From Phycisphaerae bacterium (GTDB lineage Bacteria; Planctomycetota; Phycisphaerae; Phycisphaerales; Phycisphaeraceae), in assembly GCA_030426385.1 (NCBI GenBank), contig JAUHYI010000039.1, positions 1 through 41,256 on the forward strand: a stretch of 41,256 nucleotides of DNA. The letters are read 5' to 3'. Below, piece by piece: positions 8,595 through 16,403 of the stretch. The notes below the pieces were generated by a model. That model saw only the letters and a program-made list of their open reading frames with translations. It was not told the DNA's origin and made no database searches. The translations under genes and the position numbers were made by a program. Position 1 is the stretch's first letter. Every line of letters starts with the position of its first letter.

Positions 8595-8838
8595 GTTAGC
8601 CGCCGCCCTTGGGCGGCGCGTCGACCTAACCCCACACTCATGCATACCAACTCCATTTACCGTGAGCGGTACAGCCGCCTGCTGGCGCGTGTCCATAGCC
8701 CAAAGCGGGACGCTGCGCGTCTCCCGTTAAACGTGGGGTTGGAATGCGTTAACTCCCCCATGTTTCTCCCCCCGTGTTTCGCGCCGCCCAAGGGCGGCGG
8801 CTAACGAGAAATCACGCGCGAAAATTTAATAGAATTGG
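8595..8838. repeat. Palindromic MITE/REP-like element, copy A2
   Basis: The arms 8595-8620 and 8780-8805 are perfect 26-bp inverted copies bounded by GTTAGCC and GGCTAAC, enclosing 159 bp. The interior has more inverted segments (CTAACCCCAC near 8625 against GTGGGGTTGG near 8736; GGGACGCTGCGCGTCTCCC near 8708). The right flank (ACGCGCGAAAATTTAATAG) matches the tail of other copies. No open frame is convincing. This element and the following hexamer array occupy the whole gap between convergent pdxA and the repeat-barrel gene. Confidence 0.88.
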
Positions 8839-8839
8839 T

Positions 8840-8881
8840 GCGACTGCGACTGCGACTGCGACTGCGACCGTAACTGCGATG
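8840..8881. repeat. GCGACT hexamer tandem array
   Basis: Seven hexamers (four exact GCGACT, then three variants) run up to the end of the minus-strand repeat-barrel gene, whose stop is about 10 bp further on. Confidence 0.9.
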
Positions 8882-8891
8882 ACACATGGAA

Positions 8892-10181
8892 TTAATCCAT
8901 CGCGTGGATCAGCGCGATCAATGCGTAGGCGGTGACGAGGTTGGGGTCGTCTTCCATCCAGCGTTTGTGCAGGTTGATCCATGAGCCATCTGCGTTTTGT
9001 TTTTCGACTAATTCGGCAATCAAGTCGTTGGCCCAGTCGTGATTGACCTGGTCGGGCGTGGTGATGGTGGTGCCGCCCCAGGCATCGAGCGCGCGGGCCA
9101 TCGTCATGTAATAGTAGTACAGGCCTTGCAGATGGAAATTGGTTTGGGCATCGTAAGGCATGCCGGGGTTTTGCGAGAAAGTATAGTTGTTGCGGATCCA
9201 GTTATAGGCTGCGACAACACGCGGATCATCACGCGTCAGGCCTGCGTACAAGTAGGATTTAAAACCGGCATACGTGACCGAGCCGTAACTACGCAAGCCG
9301 GAGACAGGTCGGCCGGCCTTGGCTTCGTCAATTTGTTCGGGCGATGCATAAGAAACCGGCACGCCGATGTTGTCCTTGTTCACGGAAGTGGCGTAGATGA
9401 AACCGCCGTCCTGATTGATCTGGTCCGCGAATTTGTCGTTGGATGCAATGCCCTGACAGCGTTCGATGAACACCATCGCACGTTGGTAAGCCGCGTCGTT
9501 GCAATCGAGGCCGGTGTCGTGCAGGGCCTGAATCATGATCTGCGTGTTGGACATGTCGGGTCGGCCGTGATTCCCGTAACCAGCCCCGCCGTAGTAGGGA
9601 TGATTTTCATTGATGGGTTTGCCAGTGGGATCGACCTGACCATCCCATTGCAACTGTCGCAAAAATTCCTGACCCTTTTTGACGGCGGTAGCGGCCTCGG
9701 GTCGATTGTGAATCATCGCCAGGGCTGACAGGCAAATGGATGTGTTGTAATTTTCGAGAATGCCATCGTGGATCGATCCATCGTCATGGGTTTTGGACAG
9801 GATGTAATCGATGGCACGTGCGACAGCCGGATCGGTGGAACTGATATGCGGTTGTTCGAGCATGACACGGACGACCAACGCGGTGACGGCCGGCCCAGGC
9901 TGAGGCGACCAACTGCCGTCGTCATTCTGGGTGCTACGCAGATAGGCGATGCCACGCTCGAGTGATTGCTGCGCGGTGGCGTAGTGGGCGTTGTCGATGG
10001 CCAGTGCAGAGGTGGTGGCGATGAATGTGCTCGCGACGATGGCAATGGCGACGGCCACGCGGACTAGCCGAGTGATGACTGGTCGCAGTGTGGGTGCGGG
10101 GGCAGTGGTGGGGGCAGTGTGTGGGGGGGTGATGGTGGGGGTGACGGTGGGGGTGACGGTGGGGGGGAAGTGGGGGGGCAT
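8892..10181 (-). CDS. Secreted prenyltransferase/squalene-oxidase repeat protein
   Basis: From ATG 10181 this is a 429-residue exported protein. A Pro/Thr-rich N-terminus (TVTPTVTPTITP type repeats) precedes a hydrophobic signal or anchor (VAVAIAIVASTFIATTSALA). The rest is built of alpha/alpha-barrel repeats with QW-like motifs, e.g. QNDDGSWSPQPGPAVTALV near the start and KQNADGSWINL near the end. It lacks an obvious DxDD cyclase motif, and export argues against terpene cyclisation, so a structural or binding role is more likely. The chosen ATG has AGGGA 9 nt upstream; ATG 10238 adds 19 residues without a ribosome site. It is divergent from the flippase-like gene. Confidence 0.8.
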   Translation of the reverse strand: MPPHFPPTVTPTVTPTITPPHTAPTTAPAPTLRPVITRLVRVAVAIAIVASTFIATTSALAIDNAHYATAQQSLERGIAYLRSTQNDDGSWSPQPGPAVTALVVRVMLEQPHISSTDPAVARAIDYILSKTHDDGSIHDGILENYNTSICLSALAMIHNRPEAATAVKKGQEFLRQLQWDGQVDPTGKPINENHPYYGGAGYGNHGRPDMSNTQIMIQALHDTGLDCNDAAYQRAMVFIERCQGIASNDKFADQINQDGGFIYATSVNKDNIGVPVSYASPEQIDEAKAGRPVSGLRSYGSVTYAGFKSYLYAGLTRDDPRVVAAYNWIRNNYTFSQNPGMPYDAQTNFHLQGLYYYYMTMARALDAWGGTTITTPDQVNHDWANDLIAELVEKQNADGSWINLHKRWMEDDPNLVTAYALIALIHAMD

Positions 10182-10379
10182 GTTTATTGTTTCCCTGATA
10201 ATCGAAGTGAATTGTCTGGCAAAGCCATCAGGTGGCATTGTAAGCCGTCATTGGCCTGAATGGTACTGTGTTGTTATGGTTTTTGATTGTGCAACGTTTC
10301 AACCCGACAGGTTGATATTACCGATCAAAGATGCACGCATGGCCGACACTTGTGGTCGTGTTAGAAACCGACGGAAACT

Positions 10380-11594
10380 ATGAAAAAAAGCATATCGATA
10401 TTAGCTCGCGTGTTGGTGGCCGTTCTGGGCATTGGTTTTATTGCCATGACGGTGGACTGGACGGACAAGGTGTTGGTGCCTGCGGAGGTTGTCATGCCAG
10501 GCTATGGGCAGGTCGATGAGCCCACAAAATTTGCAGTGGTTGAGGGATTTGATGAACTGATCGAAGCGGATAAGGCCAACGGTGCATACGCCGATGATGT
10601 GACGTTGCGTGTGCGTGTGAATGAAACGGAACAGGTGTTGACGATTGCGGGCACGCAAGTGGGTTTGGGTGACGACGACTATCAGGCGTATCCGGGCCTG
10701 ATCAAAATGGTGAAGCAATCGGATAAAAAAATGTTGTTGCTGGGGTTGGTGCTGGTGGGATTTGTGTTGCCGTTGCAGTCGGTACGTTGGTGGCTGTTAT
10801 TAAAAAGTCAAGCCATACATGTGCCGGTTTTCAAAGCGTTCAAACTGACGATGATCGGGACGTTTTTTAATTTTTGCATGCCCGGCTCGACTGGTGGCGA
10901 TCTGGTCAAAGCCTACTACGCAGCCAAGGGGAGCGGGCGTCGGACCAGTGCGGTGATGACTGTGGTGTTCGATCGGGTGGCCGGTTTGCTGGGGTTGGTG
11001 GTATTGGCCGCGATCGCGGGGTTGTTTATTCTGGAGCATCCGCTGGCCCGTCAGGTGACGTTGTATGTGTGGTTGCTGGTGATTGGCGTGGTGGTGGCGT
11101 CGGCACTGTATTTTTCCAAGCGATTACGCAAGGTGATCAAGCTGGACGTGTTGATCAGTAAGCTGCCGGGCAAACAATTTTTCGGGAGTATCGACGAAGC
11201 GGCGGTGGCGTATGCGCATCACAAGCCGACGGTTTTGATGACGGTGGGTCTGAGTGTGTTGGTGCATATCTGTCTGGTGAGTGCGACATCGTTGGCGGGC
11301 TATGCGTTGGGAATCAATGTGGGGTTCGGGTTGTTACTGGTGGTGTTGCCGGTGTTGATGTTGGCCGGTGCGATGCCATTGACGTATCAGGGATTGGGTG
11401 TGATGGAAGGCTTGGCGATGGCGTTTTTGCTCGGGCCTGATACGGCGACAGCGAACCAACTGGTGGGCATGCTGTTGATGTTCCGTTTGTATCTGATGGC
11501 ATACGGCCTGGTGGGAACCGTGTTTTTATTGCAAGGTGATATTCATTTGCATCCCCAAGAGGTCGCAAGTGAAGGGGAACCGGTTAAGAGTTAA
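10380..11594 (+). CDS. LPG-synthase-TM (UPF0104/AglD-like) membrane protein
   Basis: This 404-residue polytopic inner-membrane protein belongs to the lysylphosphatidylglycerol synthase transmembrane-domain family, which also covers flippase-like proteins. Diagnostic phrases are LQSVRWWLLL, then GTFFNFCMPGSTGGDLVKAYY (about residues 160-180), DRVAGLLGL, and MPLTYQGLGVMEGLAM near the C-terminus. About eight membrane segments are visible. Unusually, roughly 80 polar residues (about 30-110) lie between the first and second helices, suggesting an extra extracytoplasmic domain. No soluble aminoacyl-transferase domain is attached, so lipid translocation or a glycolipid role is more likely than lysyl transfer. 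The last codons are formed by the first units of a heptamer tandem array. Confidence 0.82.
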   Translation: MKKSISILARVLVAVLGIGFIAMTVDWTDKVLVPAEVVMPGYGQVDEPTKFAVVEGFDELIEADKANGAYADDVTLRVRVNETEQVLTIAGTQVGLGDDDYQAYPGLIKMVKQSDKKMLLLGLVLVGFVLPLQSVRWWLLLKSQAIHVPVFKAFKLTMIGTFFNFCMPGSTGGDLVKAYYAAKGSGRRTSAVMTVVFDRVAGLLGLVVLAAIAGLFILEHPLARQVTLYVWLLVIGVVVASALYFSKRLRKVIKLDVLISKLPGKQFFGSIDEAAVAYAHHKPTVLMTVGLSVLVHICLVSATSLAGYALGINVGFGLLLVVLPVLMLAGAMPLTYQGLGVMEGLAMAFLLGPDTATANQLVGMLLMFRLYLMAYGLVGTVFLLQGDIHLHPQEVASEGEPVKS

Positions 11595-11631
11595 AAGTTA
11601 AGAGTTAAGAGTTAAGAGTTAAAAGTTAAAA
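11583..11631. repeat. GTTAARA heptamer array at gene end
   Basis: Seven uninterrupted 7-bp units (GTTAAGA or GTTAAAA) start inside the last codons of the upstream gene, which reads Val-Lys-Ser-stop through them, and continue 37 bp beyond. Confidence 0.95.
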
Positions 11632-11650
11632 GTGGGGAGTGGGGGGGATG

Positions 11651-11760
11651 AATGATGATAAATACTCGCGATCTAGGTCCAATGCTAGCTCCCGGTGAAT
11701 ATCGGGAGTTTGTGTGAGGGGAAAATTTAGACCGCGCGAGTTTTTTAACGGGATAGGTAT
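11651..11760. repeat. Dispersed palindromic element, copy B1
   Basis: This 110-bp segment is clearly homologous to 13633-13740. Shared blocks are AATGATGATAA at the left, a central hairpin (CTCCCG, loop, CGGGAG at 11689-11708), AAAATTTAGACC, and the right end CGCGAG-T-run-CGGGAT. The right end matches the tail of the A copies. The region to 11858 also holds GGAACCCC-like octamers (about 11774-11816) and G8/G6 runs. It lies between two convergent genes. Confidence 0.88.
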
Positions 11761-11858
11761 AAACGCGCACGCGCCGGAACCCCGGAAACCCCAGAACCCC
11801 GAACTCCGGAACCCCATTAACGCCAATCACGCAGTGAAAAAGTGGGGGGGGTGGGGGG

Positions 11859-12656
11859 TTAGAGTTGGAAGGTGGCGTTATCCCAGTTGGTTTGTGAGCG
11901 AGGGAGAGAAGGCCAGGGTTGGTTGAGTCCGCGTGTGTCGAGGATGACGGGTCCGCGTCGTGATTTCGCCAGGTCGAGTGCGATGCGATATTGCATGAGA
12001 TCGAGTTCGCCGTCACCTGCGGGGCAGCGCTGGGTTAGGCCCGCGGTGCGTTGGAGATCGCTGAGTCGAGCCACGCCGAGGGATGCGCTGCATTGGTGCA
12101 GCGTGTCGATCGGGTTGTTTTGATTATCGAGCAGGGCCGCGGGATCGAAACTGGCACGGACGTGGGGTTGATCGATTTTTTGAATCCATGTGATGAGGCT
12201 ATCGAGCTGATCCTCCGCATGGATGGCCAGCGTGACGCCGTGGCCGTCGGCCGATTCTGCCAGCGCGTTTTTGGAATCGTCGCCGAGTTCATCAATGGGC
12301 AGGGCGAGACTGATCGGAATGCGGCCGAGGTCTGCGGCCATTTCAATGCCTGCGAGTGTGGCCGCCATGGCACGATCGATGCGTGCGGGGTCGATGTAAT
12401 CCTGCCGGGGAATGAACAGGTCGATGCCCGCGATGCGCAGGCCGCGGCGTGCAATCATGGCTTGCAAATCGAGGCGAGCGCGTCGGCTCAGTTCGCGGGG
12501 ACGAATGCCCGAGACGGTGGCATCGAGTTGGATGGCATTGAAGCCTGCCTTGGCTAGGTGTGTCGCGACGGCGGCCACGGTGTTGCCGACCGCGGGCAGC
12601 AGCGGTGCGAGCGTGGGTGCAAGTGATAAGTCAGAGCCGTGGGTCAGTATGGACAT
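11859..12656 (-). CDS. Sugar phosphate isomerase/epimerase-like TIM-barrel protein
   Basis: The 265-residue protein resembles the xylose-isomerase-like TIM barrel (AP_endonuc_2) superfamily. It has alternating strand/helix units: GFNAIQLDA, GLRIAGIDLFI, IPISLALP, GVTLAIHAED, HVRASFDPAALL, GPVILDTRG. The acidic and histidine residues at strand ends (IHAED, SFDP) sit where metal ligands occur in the family, but the set looks incomplete, so activity is uncertain. It starts with ATG at 12656 and is divergent from the PilZ gene. The TAA stop is directly followed on the coding strand by C-runs. The substrate is unknown. Confidence 0.65.
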   Translation of the reverse strand: MSILTHGSDLSLAPTLAPLLPAVGNTVAAVATHLAKAGFNAIQLDATVSGIRPRELSRRARLDLQAMIARRGLRIAGIDLFIPRQDYIDPARIDRAMAATLAGIEMAADLGRIPISLALPIDELGDDSKNALAESADGHGVTLAIHAEDQLDSLITWIQKIDQPHVRASFDPAALLDNQNNPIDTLHQCSASLGVARLSDLQRTAGLTQRCPAGDGELDLMQYRIALDLAKSRRGPVILDTRGLNQPWPSLPRSQTNWDNATFQL

Positions 12657-12793
12657 GGGAATCAGTGTAGCAATGTGCTGCCAATGTGAAGAGATTGTGG
12701 GAACAGGGCGGTCAAGATCATTAAGCGACGTGCGATATTGGCCGATAATTACGTTGAAAAGCCCTTTATCGTGAAGTTGAGGGCGGGAGGTTT

Positions 12794-13594
12794 ATGCCGG
12801 TTATGCCGGATGTCGCAAGCACAGCATGGCAGGTCGCATTTGAAGCGATCGCAAAACGCAATACAGCGGTGAGTATCGCCAATGCTGACGCTATCGATCA
12901 AGCTGATTCCGAGGATGATGTCACCTATTTTCGGGTGCGCATGTTGGCGTTTGATGAAGCGGGATTTGTCATCGAACGCCCCTTGCCAGGCGGTGAGCAT
13001 GACACGTCTGAGGTCGTGGCCGACGATACGCAGATCGTGATGACCGCGGTTGACAACGATCAGCGTTGGGATGTACGAACGCAGGTGATCGGTCGGCAGC
13101 GTTTTAGTTTGAATGAACAGTTAAGCGTCGCCGCGTTGCGTTTAGCGTGGCCTACCGATGTCGATAAGGTGCAACGGCGTGAGTTTTTCCGCGTGCCGAC
13201 GACGGGGATGGAACTGTCGCATGTGGAATTGCAGCCTGCCGGTCTGGATATATCGATGAGTGTGACGGGCAACGACGAAACCGGATCAAGTTTCAATGCC
13301 CAGGTGGTGGACCTGAGTGGCGGTGGTATGGGAATGATTGCTCCGCAGGACACGAAGAATGTGGTGTATCACATCAGTCGGTATCGATGTACGTTTCAGT
13401 TGCCGACGAGTGATGGACCCTTGAAACTCGATGCGCGGGTGGCGCATGTGGTGGCTCGGGATGACAAGCAATTTGAAATCGGTTTACAGTTTGAATATGC
13501 CGACGAAGTCGAACGACGGCGGAGCGTAGAACAGATCGTGGCGTTTTCAACATGGGTCCAGCGTCAACAATTGCGACAGCAACGCGGACGGTGA
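12794..13594 (+). CDS. PilZ-domain c-di-GMP receptor (YcgR-like)
   Basis: The 266-residue soluble protein has an N-terminal YcgR-N-like beta domain (about residues 15-120) and a C-terminal PilZ domain (about 125-255). Both parts of the c-di-GMP site are intact: the RxxxR motif in QRREFFRV (R129, R133) and DxSxxG in VDLSGGGMG (D173-G178). YcgR-type proteins slow flagella or tune surface behaviour when c-di-GMP is high. A strong GGGAGG lies at 12785-12790; it is 3 nt from ATG 12794 and 12 nt from ATG 12803, so the start could be either. No flagellar genes are nearby. Confidence 0.88.
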   Translation: MPVMPDVASTAWQVAFEAIAKRNTAVSIANADAIDQADSEDDVTYFRVRMLAFDEAGFVIERPLPGGEHDTSEVVADDTQIVMTAVDNDQRWDVRTQVIGRQRFSLNEQLSVAALRLAWPTDVDKVQRREFFRVPTTGMELSHVELQPAGLDISMSVTGNDETGSSFNAQVVDLSGGGMGMIAPQDTKNVVYHISRYRCTFQLPTSDGPLKLDARVAHVVARDDKQFEIGLQFEYADEVERRRSVEQIVAFSTWVQRQQLRQQRGR

Positions 13595-13990
13595 TGCAAG
13601 GCATAAAATTTCCGAGTCTGATTTCTGATACGAATGATGATAATTTCTCGCGCGGAGATTCATGTTGGCTTCCGGTGAATACCGGGAGTTCGTGCGGAAG
13701 AAAAATTTAGACCCCGCGAATTTTTAGCGGGATGGGGATGATTTCTGGTGTAGGTATTTGAAAGTTGTGATGTTGTGGCGGGCCTGTCGATGTAAAGAAT
13801 CGATGGGCGTTTTTTTTGCGCGGGGGTGGGGAGAGTGGTGCGTGGTGGTGGTGTGGGTGGTGTGTGCGAGGGGGGGAGATGTGAGTGTAGATGTGGGGGG
13901 GCGATGGGGGGGCTAAGCCGCAAGCGGCGGGAACCCTGCCGTGCATGATCAATAGCGCAGGGGAAAATGGGGGGTGGGGGGGGCGGGGGG
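13595..13990. repeat. Copy B2 of dispersed element plus G-tract cluster
   Basis: 13633-13740 is the second B copy. Its hairpin (13669-13688) keeps pairing with B1 through a G-T wobble and extra A-T pairing, as expected for a conserved structure. From about 13820 to 13990 the + strand is dominated by GTGGGGGG-type runs, ending with G6, G8 and G6 directly against the stop codon of the minus-strand MEMO gene. I find no gene in this gap. Confidence 0.82.
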
Positions 13991-14830
13991 TTAGTGGAGT
14001 TGCATGCTGGCGTAGCCGACGACCTGGGAGGTGTCATGGCTGGCGGTGGCACTGGTGTCGTAGTCGATGAGATCGATGTGGGTGAGTTGATCGCGCAGCG
14101 CGGTGAGTACGATCGCGGCGGGGATGAGGCCGCACATGGTGATGTTGTTTTGGGTGCAGGTGGTGAGCAAGGTGTCGGGATTGCCGGTGCGCATGGCATC
14201 GAGGGCCATGCGGTCGAGTTGACGGTTGCGGGTATCGGTGGCGAAGTGATTCATGTCGCTGGAAATGATGATCAGGGCCTGAGTTTGCAAGTGCAATTGA
14301 TGCAGTGCGTGGGCCATGGCATCGAATTGGAGCTGCGTGATCTGGCCGATGGCGATGGGCAGAACCTGTACGTCGGGTTGGATGTGGGTGAGGAACGGCA
14401 GAATAATTTCGGTGGCATGTTCCTCGCGATGGGCGTCAGGTTCACAGGGCAATTCCGGGATCAATTGCAACAGCCGAGCGCGAGCGTCGGTGTCGATGGC
14501 GATGTCATGATCGGGCATGTGCCAGGTGTGGTGAGAAGCGACGGACCATGGCGGGCCCAGTGCGGTGTGCTTGGGGCCGATGATGATGACGCGTTTTGGA
14601 ATGGTGGTGCAGCGCAGGGTGCTGGCCATGACCCGGCCACAATAAATCCAACCGGCATGGGGCAACATGATGGCCTTCGCGTCGATCGGATTAGGCGGTG
14701 CCGCGCGGTCGTGGTTTAAAAAATGGGCGATATCACGGTGCATGATGCGGGGGTCATCAGGATAGAATCGGCCAGCCTGCGCGGGTTGGCGAATGGTTTG
14801 GTGGATGATGCGTTTGGAAGGTTTGTCCAT
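13991..14830 (-). CDS. amrB: AmmeMemoRadiSam system protein B (MEMO1 family)
   Basis: This 279-residue protein belongs to the MEMO1-like family, related in fold to class III extradiol dioxygenases. Visible motifs are QPAQAGRFYP near the N-terminus, MLPHAGWIYCG, IIGPKHT, REEHATEIILPFL, ISSDMNHFA and the MCGLIPAA stretch; the histidines correspond to the metal-binding site. In many genomes it occurs with an AMMECR1 protein and a radical SAM enzyme (the AmmeMemoRadiSam set) of unproven function. Neither partner is in this window, so it is either an orphan or the partners are elsewhere. It starts with ATG at 14830 and its stop abuts poly-C on the coding strand. Confidence 0.88.
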   Translation of the reverse strand: MDKPSKRIIHQTIRQPAQAGRFYPDDPRIMHRDIAHFLNHDRAAPPNPIDAKAIMLPHAGWIYCGRVMASTLRCTTIPKRVIIIGPKHTALGPPWSVASHHTWHMPDHDIAIDTDARARLLQLIPELPCEPDAHREEHATEIILPFLTHIQPDVQVLPIAIGQITQLQFDAMAHALHQLHLQTQALIIISSDMNHFATDTRNRQLDRMALDAMRTGNPDTLLTTCTQNNITMCGLIPAAIVLTALRDQLTHIDLIDYDTSATASHDTSQVVGYASMQLH

Positions 14831-14965
14831 GTCGAAAAGCGCGTGAGCGGCGATGAGTGAACGAGGATGAAAGTGGGGGGGAATGTGGGGATGAATGTGA
14901 ATGACGAGTGTGGGGGAGGCGAGCGGTGGGAACGAGCGGGGGGAACGTGGGGGGGCGTGGGGGGG
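14831..14965. repeat. G-tract cluster between two minus-strand genes
   Basis: The + strand has repeated GTGGGGGG-type runs (G7 near 14875, G5, G6, G7, and G7 at about 14959-14965), the last touching the stop codon of the phosphoesterase gene. The polarity is G on +, although both flanking genes lie on the minus strand. No promoter is recognisable. Confidence 0.8.
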
Positions 14966-15889
14966 TTAGGGGTGGCTACGTTCGATATCGGGCGCGTGAT
15001 GGCGAAGGGTGAGGCGTGCGATTTCTGCGGAGCATTTCATGCGTAGGGGAAACCAACTGCCGACGCCTGCGGTGACGAACAGGTGTTGATCGCCACGGGT
15101 GTAGAGTCCCTGGGGATAGCGAAACGCGAGGCTGCCGAGTCCGATCGAACCCTTGCGACCGCGTCGGTTGGAGAGGTTGAGTTGTCCGCCATGCGTGTGG
15201 CCAGCGAGCGTCAGGTCGACATGTTGTTGGAGGGCCGCTTCGAAAGCATCGGGGTGATGGGACAGAAGTAAACGAAAATCAGGTTGGCGGTGCGTGTCGT
15301 GCAGCGCGGAGCGTAAATGGTTTTTAAGATCGCGTCGGCGCTTGGCGAAATCGATGCCTGCGATTTGAATGCGATGATCGTGGTGGTCGAGCTCGATGGT
15401 TTGATTGACCAACAGGTTTAGATTGGCATCACGAAAGCGCTGGATGAATTGATTGGCGTCGTCAAGATAATCATGATTGCCTGGCACCATGTAGACGCCG
15501 AGGGGCGCGTGTAGTTTTGCCAAGGCGGGCAAGAGTTCGTCGAGGACATCGAGCGAGAGATCGATGAAGTCGCCGGTGATGGCGATGATGTCGCCGTCCA
15601 TGGCATTGGTACGTTCGAGCGTAGCGATGGCGCGATCGATCGGCAGCAGTGGTCCGACGTGCAGATCGGATAAATGAATGACGCGCAAGCCGTCGTAAGA
15701 TTCGGGGAGATTGGGCAGGACGATGTCGTGTTCGACGAGGTTGACCTGCGTCATCGATCGTCCATTTGCAGCGCGGCCGCGCGTCAGTCGTAGGGGTGCG
15801 TGGGTTAACGCAGATTGGCGCAGGCGAGCGCGGGTGCGTTTGGATCGTCCAGAAGCCGGTGAATTATTGGGGTCGCGCTGGGGTTTCAT
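14966..15889 (-). CDS. Metallophosphoesterase (YkuE/calcineurin-like)
   Basis: From ATG 15889 the protein has 307 residues. It shows the full dinuclear-metal signature: HLSDLHVGP, GDFIDL, PGNHDYLDD, LLSHHPDAF and AGHTHGGQLNL. These are typical of YkuE-like phosphoesterases, some of which act on lipid-linked substrates such as UDP-diacylglucosamine (LpxG/LpxH-like). The Arg-rich N-terminus (about 45 residues) has no evident membrane helix. A TTG at 15946 would add 19 residues, but the ATG is more credible. Substrate unknown. It follows the divergent region upstream of the 3D-domain gene and shares strand with the MEMO gene. Confidence 0.88.
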   Translation of the reverse strand: MKPQRDPNNSPASGRSKRTRARLRQSALTHAPLRLTRGRAANGRSMTQVNLVEHDIVLPNLPESYDGLRVIHLSDLHVGPLLPIDRAIATLERTNAMDGDIIAITGDFIDLSLDVLDELLPALAKLHAPLGVYMVPGNHDYLDDANQFIQRFRDANLNLLVNQTIELDHHDHRIQIAGIDFAKRRRDLKNHLRSALHDTHRQPDFRLLLSHHPDAFEAALQQHVDLTLAGHTHGGQLNLSNRRGRKGSIGLGSLAFRYPQGLYTRGDQHLFVTAGVGSWFPLRMKCSAEIARLTLRHHAPDIERSHP

Positions 15890-16403
15890 GAGCTGGGTTA
15901 TACATATAGATCGGGTCAAGCAGGGCCGGTCGGCGTGATGGGGCAATCCCTATAAGCCGGGGTTTGCTATGGATTTGTGGCATAGGGGCTGTGTGGCATC
16001 ATAGGCGGGCGATGTGAGTATGGCTAAAAATTAAAGTTTTCGGCGTCGTTTGGTGCGGGATCGGCTACAATCCTAACCGTTCGGGTGGTGGATTATCGGG
16101 CAGTGGAGGACGCCGGTCGCGGGGAAAGTGATCGGGAAAAGCATGGAGGGGAAAGCATGAGGTTGAAAGTATGGGGGGAAACCATGGAGGGGAAAGAAAG
16201 TGTGGAGGGGAAAGTGGGGGGGTGTTGCAGGGCGTCATGGACGAGGCTGCTGCCTGAATAAATCAGGGACGACGCATCGACATCAGGGATCCGGGGGGAT
16301 TGCATCGGGTGGGCGTGTTAGTTGGTTAGGCCAATTGATACGAGTGTGAGATCAGGTTGGTTCTGATGATTTGATGAATAGCGTTGGCGTCGGAGTTTTT
16401 GAC
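15890..16403. other. Divergent intergenic region with purine-rich G-tract array
   Basis: No gene is supported. From about 16133 to 16216 there is an imperfect array of units resembling GCATGGAGGGGAAA, almost purely purine on the + strand, ending in G7. A TTG-initiated extension of the downstream frame begins at 16371 but has no ribosome site. Confidence 0.6.

Noticed and set aside
8621..8779. Small gene inside the A2 element core
   Set aside because: Short frames there are interrupted or made of the palindromic arms; nothing resembles a protein or transposase.
13660..14199. Pro/Ser-rich minus-strand open frame of 179 codons
   Set aside because: It arises from C-runs and overlaps the MEMO gene in another frame; composition is low complexity without a plausible protein.
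16066..16071. TACAAT as a -10 box for the 3D-domain gene
   Set aside because: No -35-like hexamer lies 15-19 bp upstream and the start would be more than 320 bp from the gene.
16371..16403. TTG/ATG extension of the 3D-domain gene
   Set aside because: No ribosome site precedes it, while ATG 16404 has GGAG at 8 nt.
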